From Pseudomonas brassicacearum subsp. brassicacearum (GTDB lineage Bacteria > Pseudomonadota > Gammaproteobacteria > Pseudomonadales > Pseudomonadaceae), in the NCBI RefSeq assembly GCF_008801605.1, contig NZ_VZPJ01000001.1, positions 1,116,001 to 1,180,000 on the forward strand: 64,000 nucleotides of DNA, in the 5' to 3' direction. The translations under genes were made by a program, and so were the position numbers. The notes beneath the pieces are model-generated. The model was not told where the DNA came from and searched no databases. It was given only the letters and a program-made list of their open reading frames with translations. Positions 9,608 to 20,273 of this stretch are shown here, piece by piece. Position 1 is the stretch's first letter; every line of letters starts with the position of its first letter.

Positions 9608-10315
9608 TTACGCCTTGGCCAGCGCCGGCGTCGATTTACTGCGCGGACGCAATTGCGCGACAGCCATGGCTTCATCGGTGACGCCACTTTCGGCGCGCAT
9701 GCCGGCTGCCAGGAACGGCACCATCAGGCGCATCACCTGTTCGATCGAGGTGTTCACGCCAAAGTCGGTTTCAGCAATGGCGCGCAACGCCTTGATACCG
9801 GACATGCTGAACGCCGCGGCGCCGAGCATGAAATGCACTCGCCAGAACAACTCGATGGGCGGAATACGCGGTGCGGCTTCGTTGACCAGCAGCATGTAGC
9901 GCCGGAAAACCTTGCCGTACATGTCTTCCAGGTAACGTCGCAGGTGGCCCTGACTCTGACTGAAAGCAAGGCCCAACAGGCGCATGAAAATGGAAAGGTC
10001 GTTACCGCTGCGCGGTTGCACGACAAGGGCTTGCTCGACCAGGATTTCCAGGAGTTCTTCCAGGGTCGGCTTGACGTCAGGCTTGGCCTGCCGGCGCTCC
10101 AGCTCGCGATCGAGGCTGAGGCAGAAAGGCCCGAGGAACCGCGAGAATACCGCCTGGATCAGGGCCTTTTTCGAGCCGAAATGATAGTTCACCGCCGCCA
10201 GGTTCACCCCGGCCTTGCTGGTGATCAGACGCAACGAGGTTTCAGCGAAACCTTTTTCCGCGAACAACTGCTCGGCAGCATCGAGAATGCGTTCAACGGT
10301 TTCCGACTGGGCCAT
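9608..10315 (-). CDS. psrA: TetR-family fatty-acid-responsive regulator PsrA
   Basis: PsrA is a TetR repressor that binds long-chain fatty acids. In Pseudomonas it represses itself and the fadBA operon and activates rpoS. The 235-residue product begins MAQSETVERILDAAEQLF, followed by a TetR helix-turn-helix (ITSKAGVNLAAVNYHFGSK) and a ligand-binding C-terminal domain. ATG at 10315 is preceded by GGAG at suitable distance; a TTG six codons upstream is in frame but lacks a ribosome site. Two palindromic operators and a sigma70-like promoter lie directly upstream, indicating autorepression. The fadBA target operon is about 6 kb away. Confidence 0.95.
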   Translation of the reverse strand: MAQSETVERILDAAEQLFAEKGFAETSLRLITSKAGVNLAAVNYHFGSKKALIQAVFSRFLGPFCLSLDRELERRQAKPDVKPTLEELLEILVEQALVVQPRSGNDLSIFMRLLGLAFSQSQGHLRRYLEDMYGKVFRRYMLLVNEAAPRIPPIELFWRVHFMLGAAAFSMSGIKALRAIAETDFGVNTSIEQVMRLMVPFLAAGMRAESGVTDEAMAVAQLRPRSKSTPALAKA

Positions 10316-10330
10316 GGTTACTCCGCCTGA

Positions 10331-10374
10331 CAAACACTTGTTTGAAACATACGTTTCAGCCTAGGGGTTGTCAA
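10331..10374 (-). promoter_or_regulatory. psrA promoter with two adjoining PsrA operators
   Basis: On the minus strand a -35 TTGACA (10374-10369) and -10 TATGTT (10351-10346) are separated by 17 bases. The palindrome GAAACATACGTTTC (10344-10357) covers the -10, and a second palindrome CAAACACTTGTTTG (10331-10344) shares one base with it and covers the expected transcription start. Both match the known PsrA consensus of G/CAAAC, a short spacer, then GTTTG/C. Confidence 0.85.
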
Positions 10375-10494
10375 GCCTGCCGGGGCGTTTTGCGAACGCC
10401 CGGTCACGTATTTAACCACACCTTTTCACGGGTGGTAGCCATGTCGCATCCAACAGCCTGACCGACCGTCCAGCGGCCGGTGAAAAAAGGAGGA

Positions 10495-10546
10495 TTGCCA
10501 AGCGCCCTCCACTGTATATAATCCCAGTCACTGTATAAAAAGACAG
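10495..10546 (+). promoter_or_regulatory. lexA promoter with two SOS boxes
   Basis: A -35 TTGCCA (10495-10500) and a -10 TATAAT (10517-10522) are 16 bases apart. A perfect SOS box CTGTATAAAAAGACAG lies at 10531-10546, between the -10 and the start codon. A second, imperfect box CTGTATATAATCCCAG lies at 10512-10527 and contains the -10. This indicates LexA autorepression of lexA-sulA. Confidence 0.9.
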
Positions 10547-10556
10547 AGCGATCAAT

Positions 10557-11165
10557 ATGCTAAAGCTGACGCCACGCCAAGCAGAGATTCTGGCCTTCAT
10601 CAAACGCTGCCTCGAAGACAACGGCTACCCGCCAACCCGCGCGGAAATCGCCCAGGAACTGGGTTTCAAGTCGCCCAACGCGGCTGAAGAACACCTCAAG
10701 GCGCTGGCGCGCAAGGGTGCTATCGAAATGACCCCGGGCGCATCCCGTGGCATTCGCATCCCCGGCTTCGAAGCCAAGGCCGACGAAACCACCCTGCCGA
10801 TCATCGGCCGGGTAGCGGCAGGCGCACCGATCCTGGCCCAGCAGCATGTCGAGGAGTCCTGCAACATCAATCCTTCGTTCTTCCATCCTCGGGCCGACTA
10901 CCTGCTTCGTGTACACGGCATGAGCATGAAGGACATCGGCATCTTCGACGGTGACCTCCTGGCCGTGCACACCACCCGCGAAGCCCGCAATGGCCAGATC
11001 GTGGTGGCGCGAATCGGCGACGAAGTGACCGTCAAGCGCTTCAAGCGCGACGGCAGCAAGGTCTGGCTCATCGCCGAGAACCCGGAGTTCGCGCCCATCG
11101 AAGTGAATCTGAAAGATCAGGACCTGGTCATCGAAGGCTTGAGCGTCGGCGTCATTCGCCGCTAA
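10557..11165 (+). CDS. lexA: SOS repressor LexA
   Basis: LexA represses SOS genes and is inactivated by RecA-stimulated self-cleavage after DNA damage. The 202-residue protein has an N-terminal winged helix (RQAEILAFI to about residue 65) and a C-terminal S24 peptidase domain. The cleavage site is Ala88-Gly89 in GRVAAGAP, with catalytic Ser123 in HGMSMKD and Lys160 in EVTVKRF. Two SOS boxes precede it. sulA follows after 10 bases, so the two form an SOS operon. Length and residues are standard. Confidence 0.98.
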   Translation: MLKLTPRQAEILAFIKRCLEDNGYPPTRAEIAQELGFKSPNAAEEHLKALARKGAIEMTPGASRGIRIPGFEAKADETTLPIIGRVAAGAPILAQQHVEESCNINPSFFHPRADYLLRVHGMSMKDIGIFDGDLLAVHTTREARNGQIVVARIGDEVTVKRFKRDGSKVWLIAENPEFAPIEVNLKDQDLVIEGLSVGVIRR

Positions 11166-11175
11166 AGGAGGCTTT

Positions 11176-11649
11176 ATGCAGTTCCCTCACACACCACAAC
11201 ACACACAACTTCCGCTGTTCGAGGCATTTATGGCCCAACCGCTGGTTCCAGTCCTGAAAGAGGTCATCGAGTCGCCCTGGGGCGTCGAGCCCGAGGCTTT
11301 CAGCGAACTGTCGTTACGTGGTGCGGCTGGAAACTGCCTGAACCTGCTGGCGCCGATTCTGCGAGAACTCAGCCAGGACCAGGATGCTCGCTGGCTGACG
11401 CTGATCGCACCACCGGCCAGCGTCACCCAGGCCTGGCTGCGGGATGCCGGCCTGAACCGCGAACGCATCCTGTTGTTGCAGCCGCGGGGCACCCAAAGCG
11501 CCCAACAGTTGACCTGCGAAGCCTTGCGCCTGGGCCGCAGCCACACCGTGGTCAGCTGGCTCAACCCGTTGACCGCCACCGCACGGCAACAGTTGATCAG
11601 CGCCGCCCGTACCGGGGACGCACAAAGTCTGAACATTCGATTGGGCTAA
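11176..11649 (+). CDS. sulA: SOS cell-division inhibitor SulA
   Basis: SulA blocks FtsZ polymerisation during the SOS response so that division waits for DNA repair. The product is 157 residues, with a variable N-terminus and a RecA-like folded part (for example LRGAAGNCLNLLAPILREL and LTCEALRLGRSHTVVSWL). A strong AAAGGAGG ribosome site lies just upstream. It is the second gene of the lexA operon, as in other pseudomonads, and should share the lexA SOS boxes. The assignment rests on family resemblance and context. Confidence 0.9.
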   Translation: MQFPHTPQHTQLPLFEAFMAQPLVPVLKEVIESPWGVEPEAFSELSLRGAAGNCLNLLAPILRELSQDQDARWLTLIAPPASVTQAWLRDAGLNRERILLLQPRGTQSAQQLTCEALRLGRSHTVVSWLNPLTATARQQLISAARTGDAQSLNIRLG

Positions 11650-11720
11650 GACAAACGCGGGGCTTCTCCAAGGCAGAGAAGCCGACCAGCCACACTATCC
11701 AAAAAAGCCGACAGACGGGA

Positions 11721-11954
11721 TCAATGAAGAACCCGCGGCCCCTCTTCCTTGTTGAATTCGCCTTCAACCAGGCGACCTGCCATCTGAACGCCCACGCTCA
11801 GCATCGCCTTGGCGACTTCGACGTGTTGGCCCTGGAGGAATACCTTGGCATCTTCGGAGAAGTTCAGGGTAACCAGAGAACCCTCGTCCTCAGCCCTGCG
11901 CAGCTCGATGCGGCCATCAGGAAGTTCGACAATTTCTAGAAAGGACGTAGGCAT
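11721..11954 (-). CDS. Small conserved protein, function unknown
   Basis: This 77-residue soluble protein begins MPTSFLEIVELPDGRIELRR and contains GSLVTLNFSEDAKVFLQ and a helical segment EVAKAMLSVGVQMAG. A homolog of similar size occurs at this position beside sulA and topA in other pseudomonads, so it is a real genus-conserved gene. I recognise no catalytic or metal-binding motif. ATG at 11954 is preceded by GGAGAA; upstream in-frame codons would extend it to 104 residues but have no ribosome site. It may be transcribed with the DUF6586 gene just upstream. Confidence 0.75.
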   Translation of the reverse strand: MPTSFLEIVELPDGRIELRRAEDEGSLVTLNFSEDAKVFLQGQHVEVAKAMLSVGVQMAGRLVEGEFNKEEGPRVLH

Positions 11955-12060
11955 AAAAGTCTGTTCTCCACGAAAGGCGAGGATTATATAGTCATCGGCC
12001 AGGCTCCGCTCGGGATCTTGACCAAGCGTTATCAACGAACGTAACGGGCCGAGAGGAAAC

Positions 12061-12585
12061 TCAGCACTCGTTCAAACCTTCACGAAAGCGTATCGCCAGG
12101 CTCTTGAGGTTCTGGCGCCAACTCTCCAGCTCCTCCCGGCTCAACTCCTGCTCGGGTTCTTGTTCGTCCAGATTGACCGCCACGATCAACGGCTGGGTCA
12201 CGTCCCCCTTGGGCTTGCGCGGGGCACGTGGCGGTTCGAACAGCGCCGCATGGGCCGCCAATAGCTTCGCCAGCCAGGTTTCCGGGTTGTGCGCCAGCTC
12301 GACCATTTCGGCCAATTCCGGGATAGCAATGGTTTCCAGCACTTCGCGGGTCAACAACAGCTCGGCCCGCGGTGCATTCGCTTGAGGCAGGCGATAGAAA
12401 CCGGCGATTTCATGGCACAACCCCAACAATGCACCGTACAGGTGAAACAGCACGGATTCGCGCCCTGCCTGGAGCAGCGCCGGGGAATTCATCGCACGTC
12501 CGTCCTCGGCCCTGGTAAGCGCCTCAAGCGACAGACCGGCGAAATAGATTTTCTGATTGGTGCGGGTATAGAGTTCGTGGGCCAT
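12061..12585 (-). CDS. DUF6586-type conserved protein
   Basis: This predicted soluble, mostly helical protein of 174 residues begins MAHELYTRTNQKIYFAGLSL. It carries a basic/proline patch (PPRAPRKPKGD) about three quarters along and an acidic helix near the C-terminus (EQEPEQELSREELESW). It matches the conserved hypothetical found between sulA and topA in Pseudomonas, recently named DUF6586. No function is known, and none is suggested by visible motifs. ATG at 12585 has GGGGAGA upstream; the longer frame to 12618 lacks such a site. Confidence 0.75.
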   Translation of the reverse strand: MAHELYTRTNQKIYFAGLSLEALTRAEDGRAMNSPALLQAGRESVLFHLYGALLGLCHEIAGFYRLPQANAPRAELLLTREVLETIAIPELAEMVELAHNPETWLAKLLAAHAALFEPPRAPRKPKGDVTQPLIVAVNLDEQEPEQELSREELESWRQNLKSLAIRFREGLNEC

Positions 12586-12670
12586 GGCGGCATCTCCCCA
12601 ACGAAATGAAAGCTTCACGCAAGTGCGACAGTGTCATGGATCAACCGAGGCCACTGCAAGCCAAAAACAA

Positions 12671-12710
12671 AAAGGCCGCATGAAAACCTATGGGTTGTCA
12701 TGCGGCCTTT
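12671..12710 (-). terminator. Rho-independent terminator after topA
   Basis: A 13-bp perfect stem (AAAGGCCGCATGA pairing at 12671-12683 and 12698-12710) is followed on the minus strand by a T-rich tract. It lies downstream of topA. Confidence 0.85.
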
Positions 12711-12819
12711 TGTTCACATGGGACTTATTGGGACGGCTGCGCCCGAAACGTCGGACCGGTCCAGCGGGAGCAAGCGCCCTCGCCACAGCAAGTCCCTTTG
12801 TCACACGCGAGTGCTGCCA

Positions 12820-15432
12820 TCAACTCTTGTCTTGCACCGTCCACTTACCGCCGTCGTAAAAGGCTTTCCAGCCGGTCGGCTTGCCGTCGACTTCGGTCTG
12901 CACGTATTGCTCCTTGGTCTTGCGGCTGTAGCGAATGACCGCTGGGCGCCCTTCCGGATCCTTCTGCGGCGCTTCGCAGAGGAAATGGTACTTGGGATCG
13001 ATCTCGTCCTTGTGCGGCACGATTTCCATCACCAACGGTGCACGGGTCTCACGGTTTTTCGGGAACTGGCTGGCCGCCAGGAACAGGCCGGAAGCACCGT
13101 CGCGCAGGATGTAGGTGTCGTTGACCTTCTCGCACTTGAGCTCAGGCATCTTCACCGGGTCCATCTTCGGCGGCGCCGCGTCACCGCTCTTGAGCAGTTT
13201 GCGGGTGTTCTTGCAGGTCGGGTTGGTGCAGCCGAAGAACTTGCCGAAACGGCCGGTCTTGAGCTGCATCTCGCTGCCACACTTGTCGCACTCCAGGCTC
13301 GGACCTTCGTAGCCCTTGATGCGATAAGTGCCCTCTTCGATCTCGTAGCCAGCACAGTCCGGATTGTTACCGCAGATGTGCAGCTTGCGCTTTTCATCCA
13401 GCAGGTAGGCGTCCATCGCCGTGCTGCAGATCGGGCAGCGATGCTTGCCACGCAGCACCAGGGATTCCGATTCACCCTCGTCGTCCGCGGCGATTTCGTC
13501 ACCCGGCACCAGATTGACCGTCGCCTTGCAGCGCTCCTTGGGTGGCAGGCTGTAGCCCGAGCAACCGAGGAACACGCCGGTCGAGGCGGTACGGATTTGC
13601 ATCGGGCGCCCGCAGGTCAGGCACGGGATATCGGTCATGACCGGCTGGTTGGCGCGCATGCCGCTGTCAGGGCTTTCGGCCACTTCGAGCTTTTTCTTGA
13701 AGTCGCCGTAGAACTCGTCGAGAACGTTTTTCCAGTCGCGCTCGCCCTGGGCCACATCGTCGAGGTTCTCTTCCATACCGGCGGTGAAGCCGTAGTCCAT
13801 CAGGTTCGAGAAGCTCTCGGACAAACGCTCGGTAACGATGTCACCCATCTTTTCCGAATAGAAACGACGGTTGTGCAGCGCCACATAGCCGCGGTCCTGG
13901 ATGGTGGAGATGATCGCTGCGTAGGTCGAAGGACGACCGATGCCGCGCTTTTCCATTTCCTTGACCAGGCTGGCTTCGGAGTAACGAGCCGGTGGCTTGG
14001 TGAAATGCTGGGTCGGATCAAGCTTGATCAGCTTCATCACGTCGCCCTGGGCCATGTCCGGCAGGACGTCGTCATCCCCAGGCTTGGTGATCTGCGGCAT
14101 GACGCGGGTATAGCCGTCGAACTTCAGGATGCGGCCCTTGGCGCGCAGCTCGAAGTCGCCGGCACCGACGCTGACCGTGGTCGACAGGTATTGCGCCGGC
14201 AGCATCTGGCAGGCCAGGAACTGGCGCCAGATCAGCTCGTAGAGACGCTCGGCATCGCGCTCCATGCCCGACAGCTTGCTTGGCTCGGTGTTGGCATCGG
14301 ACGGACGAATCGCTTCGTGAGCCTCCTGTGCGCCTTCCTTGCTGCTGTAGACGTTCGGCGTGTCCGGCAGGTACTTCTTGCCGAACTCGCTTTCTATATA
14401 AGTGCGTGCCATCGCCACGGCATCGACCGAAAGATTGGTCGAGTCGGTACGCATGTAAGTGATGTAGCCGGCTTCGTACAGACGCTGGGCCATCATCATG
14501 GTTTTCTTCACGCCAAAGCCCAGGCGATTGCTCGCGGCCTGTTGCAACGTGGAGGTGATGAACGGCGCCGACGGCTTGCTGCTGGTCGGCTTGTCTTCGC
14601 GCTTGACGATGCTGTAGCTGGAAGCCTTGAGCTTCTCCAGCGCGGCCATGGCCTGGGCTTCGTTGAGCGGCTTGAAGGCCTCGCCCTTCTCCCGGGCCAC
14701 GTCGAAGCGCACGGTAGCGCCCTTGGCGGTGCCGAGGTCGGCGTGGACTTCCCAGTACTCTTCAGGGATGAACGCACGGATCTCCCGCTCGCGCTCCACC
14801 ACCAGCTTCACGGCGACCGACTGCACGCGACCGGCCGACAGGCCGCGGGCGATCTTGGCCCACAGCAGGGGCGAGACCATGTAGCCCACCACGCGATCGA
14901 GGAAGCGACGCGCCTGTTGAGCGTTGACCCGATCGATATCCAGCTCGCCCGGCTGGGAGAAGGCTTCCTGGATGGCCTTCTTGGTAATTTCGTTGAACAC
15001 CACGCGCTTGTAGCGGCTGTCATCCCCACCAATGGCTTCGCGCAGGTGCCAGGCAATGGCTTCCCCTTCGCGGTCCAAGTCCGTCGCGAGATAGATGGTG
15101 TCAGCATCCTTGGCGAGCCGGCGCAGCTCTTCGATGACCTTTTCCTTGCCCGGGAGGATCTCGTACTTGGCTTTCCAGCCGTGTTCCGGATCGACCCCCA
15201 TGCGTGAGACCAGCTGCTTGCGCGCCTTGTCTTTCGGCGACAGCGCCGGCGCTTCACCGGCAGCAGCCTTGCCGCGCTTGGCGGCTGGCTCCTTGCTGGC
15301 GCTAGCCGAACCGCTGGTGGGCAGGTCTCGGATATGGCCGATACTCGACTTCACCACGTATTGGTCGCCCAGATACTTGTTGATGGTCTTGGCCTTAGCC
15401 GGGGATTCCACAATGACCAGCGATTTGCCCAT
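12820..15432 (-). CDS. topA: DNA topoisomerase I
   Basis: TopA is a type IA topoisomerase that relaxes negative supercoils through a transient 5'-phosphotyrosine link. The 870-residue protein has an N-terminal Toprim domain ([12 protein letters not shown], then [13 protein letters not shown]) and a central domain with catalytic Tyr326 in [14 protein letters not shown]. Three C-terminal four-cysteine zinc ribbons follow (starting [16 protein letters not shown] and CDKCGSEM), then C-terminal TopA repeats. This matches the Pseudomonas enzyme in length and order. A terminator follows at 12671-12710. An 858-residue open frame on the opposite strand is only a shadow of its codon bias. Confidence 0.98.
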   Translation of the reverse strand: MGKSLVIVESPAKAKTINKYLGDQYVVKSSIGHIRDLPTSGSASASKEPAAKRGKAAAGEAPALSPKDKARKQLVSRMGVDPEHGWKAKYEILPGKEKVIEELRRLAKDADTIYLATDLDREGEAIAWHLREAIGGDDSRYKRVVFNEITKKAIQEAFSQPGELDIDRVNAQQARRFLDRVVGYMVSPLLWAKIARGLSAGRVQSVAVKLVVEREREIRAFIPEEYWEVHADLGTAKGATVRFDVAREKGEAFKPLNEAQAMAALEKLKASSYSIVKREDKPTSSKPSAPFITSTLQQAASNRLGFGVKKTMMMAQRLYEAGYITYMRTDSTNLSVDAVAMARTYIESEFGKKYLPDTPNVYSSKEGAQEAHEAIRPSDANTEPSKLSGMERDAERLYELIWRQFLACQMLPAQYLSTTVSVGAGDFELRAKGRILKFDGYTRVMPQITKPGDDDVLPDMAQGDVMKLIKLDPTQHFTKPPARYSEASLVKEMEKRGIGRPSTYAAIISTIQDRGYVALHNRRFYSEKMGDIVTERLSESFSNLMDYGFTAGMEENLDDVAQGERDWKNVLDEFYGDFKKKLEVAESPDSGMRANQPVMTDIPCLTCGRPMQIRTASTGVFLGCSGYSLPPKERCKATVNLVPGDEIAADDEGESESLVLRGKHRCPICSTAMDAYLLDEKRKLHICGNNPDCAGYEIEEGTYRIKGYEGPSLECDKCGSEMQLKTGRFGKFFGCTNPTCKNTRKLLKSGDAAPPKMDPVKMPELKCEKVNDTYILRDGASGLFLAASQFPKNRETRAPLVMEIVPHKDEIDPKYHFLCEAPQKDPEGRPAVIRYSRKTKEQYVQTEVDGKPTGWKAFYDGGKWTVQDKS

Positions 15433-15547
15433 GGATCAGAAAATTCCTGAATTCTAAAAAGTGAAAGGCGGTTGGCGCCTGACGCGGCACCGCTATATAT
15501 AGTGGCTGCAAGGTGAGGTCAAGCGCAGGGTTGCCCGCTTACCGGCC

Positions 15548-15784
15548 TCAAGGCTTGGAAAAAATGCTCTCCTCGGCCTGCACCAAAGCAAAGCGTGGCA
15601 CCTGTTCGCCGTCAACCTCGACGGACTCCTCGAACATGCTCAAGGGACGCACCCAAAAGCCGTAATCGCCATACAGGGCTTGATAGAAGACCACTTCTTC
15701 CTCGGTCTCGGAATGCCGCGCGATGCTGAATACGCGGTACTGCGGACCTTTGTAATGCTGGTAGAGCCCAGGTTGTATCGGCAT
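15548..15784 (-). CDS. DUF1653 domain protein
   Basis: This 78-residue protein begins MPIQPGLYQHYKGPQYRVF and continues with SETEEEVVFYQALYGDYGFWVRPLSMF, the typical DUF1653 pattern. The domain is a small all-beta fold common in proteobacteria whose function has not been established. It lies between fadA and topA as in other pseudomonads. ATG at 15784 has GAGGG upstream; starting at 15802 would add six residues without a better ribosome site. Confidence 0.88.
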   Translation of the reverse strand: MPIQPGLYQHYKGPQYRVFSIARHSETEEEVVFYQALYGDYGFWVRPLSMFEESVEVDGEQVPRFALVQAEESIFSKP

Positions 15785-15842
15785 GCTTTGGCCCTCACTC
15801 AAATTTTTTCAAAATAAAAACAAAATCTTTTTTACTAAACCC

Positions 15843-15876
15843 GAAAAAACAAAAACCGGGGCACTTGGCCCCGGCT
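15843..15876 (-). terminator. Rho-independent terminator after fadA
   Basis: Read on the minus strand, GCCGGGGC, a five-base loop and GCCCCGGT are followed by a long T-rich run. It sits 17 bases downstream of the fadA stop codon and ends the fadBA operon. Confidence 0.88.
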
Positions 15877-15892
15877 TCCATCAACGCAACGC

Positions 15893-17083
<1,191 letters not shown>

Positions 17084-17098
17084 CTAGTCGTTGGGCGC

Positions 17099-19246
17099 TT
17101 AACCGAAGAAGCTCTGGCCGTTCTTGGCCATTTCACGCAGCTTCGCGGTCGGGTGGTACAGCGCGCCCAAATCAGCGTACTGGTCAGCCAGGGCAACGAA
17201 CTCGGCGACACCGATCGAATCGATGTAGCGCAGCGCACCGCCACGGAATGGAGGGAAACCGATACCGTAGACCAGACCCATGTCGGCTTCGGCGGCGGTT
17301 TCGACAATGCCGTCTTCCAGGCAACGCACGGTTTCGAGGCACAGCGGGATCATCATCCAGTTGATGATGTCCTCGTCGGTGACTTCGCGCTGCTCGTAGA
17401 CGATCGGCTTGAGCACTTCCAGAACCGACGAGTCGGCAACTTTCTTCTGCTTGCCGCGCTTGTCGGTCTCATAGGCGTAGAAGCCCTTGCCGTTCTTCTG
17501 GCCCAGGCGCTTGGCTTCGTAGAGCACGTCGACGGCCGAACGACGGTCGTCCTTCATGCGGTCCGGGAAGCCTTCGGCCATGACGTCGCGACCGTGGTGG
17601 CCGGTGTCGATGCCGACCACGTCCATCAGGTACGCCGGGCCCATCGGCCAGCCGAATTTTTCCATGATCTTGTCGATGCGCACGAAGTCCACACCGGCGC
17701 TGACCAGCTTGGCGAAACCGCCAAAGTACGGGAACAGCACGCGGTTGACCAAAAAGCCCGGGCAGTCGTTGACGACGATCGGGTTCTTGCCCATTTTCTT
17801 GGCGTAGGCCACGGTGGTAGCAACGGCGTGTTCGCTGGACTTCTCGCCACGGATCACTTCCACCAGCGGCATCATGTGCACCGGGTTGAAGAAGTGCATG
17901 CCGACGAAGTTCTCCGGACGCTTGAGGGCCTTGGCCAGCAGCGAAATGGAGATGGTCGAGGTGTTCGAGGCCAGGATGGTGTCCTCTTTGACCTTGTCTT
18001 CGACTTCAGCCAGTACCGCCTGCTTGACCTTCGGGTTCTCGACAACGGCTTCAACCACCAGGTCGACATGGCCGAAATCGCCGTAGGACAGGGTCGGACG
18101 AATGCCGTTGAGCACTTCGGCCATCTTCGCAGCGGTCATGCGACCTTTGTCGACACGGCCGACCAGCAGCTTGGCGGCTTCGGCCAGGCCTTGCTCGATC
18201 CCGTGTTCGTTGATGTCCTTCATCAGGATCGGCGTACCTTTGGACGCCGACTGGTAGGCGATACCGCCACCCATGATGCCGGCGCCGAGCACGGCGGCCT
18301 GCTTCACGTCACTGGCGATTTCGTCGTAGGCCTTGGCCTTTTTCTTCAGTTCCTGGTCATTGAGGAACAGACCGATCAGGCTTTGCGCAGCCGAGGTCTT
18401 GGCCAGCTTGACGAAGCCGGCGGCTTCGACTTCCAGAGCCTTGTCACGACCGAAGTTCGCGGCTTTCTGGATAGTCTTGATCGCTTCGACCGGCGCTGGG
18501 TAGTTCGGGCCTGCCTGACCGGCCACGAAACCCTTGGCGGTTTCGAAGGCCATCATTTGTTCGATGGCGTTGAGCTTGAGCTTTTCCAGCTTCGGCTGAC
18601 GCTTGGCCTTGTAGTCGAACTCGCCGCTGATGGCGCGCTTGATGGTTTCAAGGGCCGCTTCCTGGAGCTTGCCAGGTTCGACCACGGCATCCACGGCACC
18701 GACCTTCAGCGCGTCTTCAGCACGGTTTTCCTTGCCGGCGGCAATCCACTCGATGGCGTTGTCGGCACCGATCAGGCGCGGCAGGCGCACGGTGCCGCCG
18801 AAGCCTGGGTAGATGCCCAGCTTGACTTCCGGCAGGCCGATCTTGGCCGTGGTGGACATGACGCGGTAATCCGCCGCCAGGCACATTTCCAGGCCGCCAC
18901 CCAGGGCGATGCCGTTGATGGCCACGACGGTCGGTACGTTGAGGTCTTCGAAGTCGCTGAAAATACGGTTGGCTTCGAGGTTGCCAGCGATCAGTTCGGC
19001 ATCGGGCAGCTTGAAGTTGTCGACGAATTCGGTGATGTCGGCACCGACGATGAACACGTCCTTGCCGCTGCTGACGATCACACCCTTGATCGAAGCATCT
19101 GCCTTGATAGTGTCCACGGCCTGACGCAATTCATTCAGGGTTAGACGGTTGAACTTGTTGACGGACTCACCCTTGAGGTCGAATTTCAATTCGACGATGC
19201 CACTTTCAAGAGCCTTAACCGTGATGGCTTTACCTTCGTAAATCAT
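17099..19246 (-). CDS. fadB: Fatty acid oxidation complex alpha subunit (enoyl-CoA hydratase / 3-hydroxyacyl-CoA dehydrogenase)
   Basis: FadB carries the hydratase, isomerase and NAD-dependent 3-hydroxyacyl-CoA dehydrogenase steps of beta-oxidation. The 715-residue protein starts [20 protein letters not shown]. It has the crotonase motif [19 protein letters not shown] at about residues 115-135, the NAD-binding loop [16 protein letters not shown] near residue 320 and the dehydrogenase catalytic region [17 protein letters not shown] near 445-460. ATG at 19246 is preceded by GGAGATC; in-frame codons up to 19351 are not family-like. It is the first gene of fadBA. Confidence 0.98.
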   Translation of the reverse strand: MIYEGKAITVKALESGIVELKFDLKGESVNKFNRLTLNELRQAVDTIKADASIKGVIVSSGKDVFIVGADITEFVDNFKLPDAELIAGNLEANRIFSDFEDLNVPTVVAINGIALGGGLEMCLAADYRVMSTTAKIGLPEVKLGIYPGFGGTVRLPRLIGADNAIEWIAAGKENRAEDALKVGAVDAVVEPGKLQEAALETIKRAISGEFDYKAKRQPKLEKLKLNAIEQMMAFETAKGFVAGQAGPNYPAPVEAIKTIQKAANFGRDKALEVEAAGFVKLAKTSAAQSLIGLFLNDQELKKKAKAYDEIASDVKQAAVLGAGIMGGGIAYQSASKGTPILMKDINEHGIEQGLAEAAKLLVGRVDKGRMTAAKMAEVLNGIRPTLSYGDFGHVDLVVEAVVENPKVKQAVLAEVEDKVKEDTILASNTSTISISLLAKALKRPENFVGMHFFNPVHMMPLVEVIRGEKSSEHAVATTVAYAKKMGKNPIVVNDCPGFLVNRVLFPYFGGFAKLVSAGVDFVRIDKIMEKFGWPMGPAYLMDVVGIDTGHHGRDVMAEGFPDRMKDDRRSAVDVLYEAKRLGQKNGKGFYAYETDKRGKQKKVADSSVLEVLKPIVYEQREVTDEDIINWMMIPLCLETVRCLEDGIVETAAEADMGLVYGIGFPPFRGGALRYIDSIGVAEFVALADQYADLGALYHPTAKLREMAKNGQSFFG

Positions 19247-19619
19247 CAACTGATCTCCACGATATGGAAGCTGAACAGTACACGTTGAACGCTGACCACT
19301 GGTTCGGCATTGACGTTTACCGTCGATGCTACGCCAATCCGCCAGGCACACCCGTCAACGCGATAGTCGGGGTCTGTAGGAGCATTCTGAAAATACAAAC
19401 GCTCAATTCATACGCCCGTTTGATTTGGGTACGTCACCTTCACGGAATTTCCGACAATTGTCAATCGCCCTAAACATAGGCGTGAACGCGACTTCTCGGT
19501 CATTTCCGTACCGTACGGATCCGCAACACGGCGCCGCATGAGCAGCTATTCATAGGATCAATAATTAGAAAAATCGCCCTAATTCCAGACATATCGGATC
19601 CAGCCGTCTACGCTGTCGG
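19247..19619. other. Gene-free region upstream of fadB
   Basis: This stretch should contain the fadB promoter. I do not see a compact PsrA palindrome like the one before psrA. There are two widely spaced inverted half-sites, CAAACG at 19396-19401 and CCGTTTG at 19416-19422. No convincing protein-coding frame is present. Confidence 0.5.
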
Positions 19620-19728
19620 GACGCGATTGAAAATTGGGAACAAAGGACGTTACGAACGCACGTCCTGACACGAGATTGATTACCGGCCTGCCTGGCCAAC
19701 CCGCCCGATGAGACTGTCGGGCTTTTTT
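19620..19728 (+). ncRNA. Candidate small RNA ending in an intrinsic terminator
   Basis: A terminator on the plus strand (19703-19728) has no plus-strand gene in front of it. About 100 bases upstream, CTACGCT at 19608-19614 resembles a stationary-phase (sigma S) -10 element, which would start a transcript near 19620. The predicted RNA contains a 7-bp hairpin (AGGACGT at 19644-19650 pairing with ACGTCCT at 19660-19666), a GGCC...GGCC hairpin near 19684 and the terminator. Size and layout recall RpoS-dependent Pseudomonas sRNAs, but I cannot assign a known family. Confidence 0.5.
19703..19728 (+). terminator. Orphan Rho-independent terminator on the plus strand
   Basis: GCCCGA (19703-19708) pairs with TCGGGC (19717-19722) around an eight-base loop and is followed by six T residues. 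The T run is on the plus strand only. The nearest genes are a minus-strand 3' end (19734) and the minus-strand fadB, so it belongs to neither. Confidence 0.8.
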
Positions 19729-19733
19729 ATGCC

Positions 19734-20171
19734 TCAGGCCAGCGCCTTGAGCACCGCGCAAATATCTTGCAAAACAGTCGCTTCGCCCTTCTCGCCCCAG
19801 TACAAGGCGATCATTTGCCGATCGGCTTCGACCTTGTAGACGTTGGCCGGCAATTTTTCGAAATGATTGAGCAGGGACTCATCCTGGCAGACTTCTCGCC
19901 ACTGGTTGACCCAGACGCCTGGCGCAGTCTGCCAATAGCTCCAGACCGCCGGTTCCTTGCCACGCCGGGGCCGGTGGTACTGGGCGCAGGGGTTTGGCGG
20001 CTGCTGGCCGAGCCAGTGCGGCCACTCCTGCGGCGCCAGCTGCATGGCCAGGCCCAGGCGTCGTGCTTCCATGCGCAGGGCCATGCGACCGCTCTGAACA
20101 CGGGACGGACGCAACCATGCCAGTGGACTTAACACCACCAACAGGATTGACACCACTATCCAGACCGTCAT
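19734..20171 (-). CDS. Small membrane-anchored protein, function unknown
   Basis: This 145-residue protein begins MTVWIVVSILLVVLSPLAWL, a single N-terminal membrane segment followed by basic residues (RPSRVQSGRMALRMEARR) that would keep the rest in the cytoplasm. The soluble part is rich in Trp and Gln and has no motif I recognise. It lies between fadB and the universal stress protein gene, where P. aeruginosa has a comparable hypothetical gene. ATG at 20171 has GGGAG upstream. It is divergent from the uspA-type gene. Confidence 0.7.
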   Translation of the reverse strand: MTVWIVVSILLVVLSPLAWLRPSRVQSGRMALRMEARRLGLAMQLAPQEWPHWLGQQPPNPCAQYHRPRRGKEPAVWSYWQTAPGVWVNQWREVCQDESLLNHFEKLPANVYKVEADRQMIALYWGEKGEATVLQDICAVLKALA

Positions 20172-20225
20172 ATTCGTACTCCCGAATTCTGATGAGCCCA
20201 TTGAGCCACGTCGCCGTCAATGCGC

Positions 20226-20253
20226 TTGAAACCAGCCATACTTACCGTATCGC
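20226..20253 (+). promoter_or_regulatory. Possible sigma70 promoter of the universal stress protein gene
   Basis: TTGAAA at 20226-20231 and TATCGC at 20248-20253 are 16 bases apart and lie 20 bases upstream of the start codon. No FNR/Anr-type box is visible here. The -10 match is weak. Confidence 0.35.
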
Positions 20254-20273
20254 AATTCTCTGGAGTGCTTTCC

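Noticed and set aside
12631..15207. 858-codon open frame on the plus strand
   Set aside because: It runs antisense to topA, whose domains and catalytic residues are unmistakable. Long antisense frames are expected from GC-rich codon bias.
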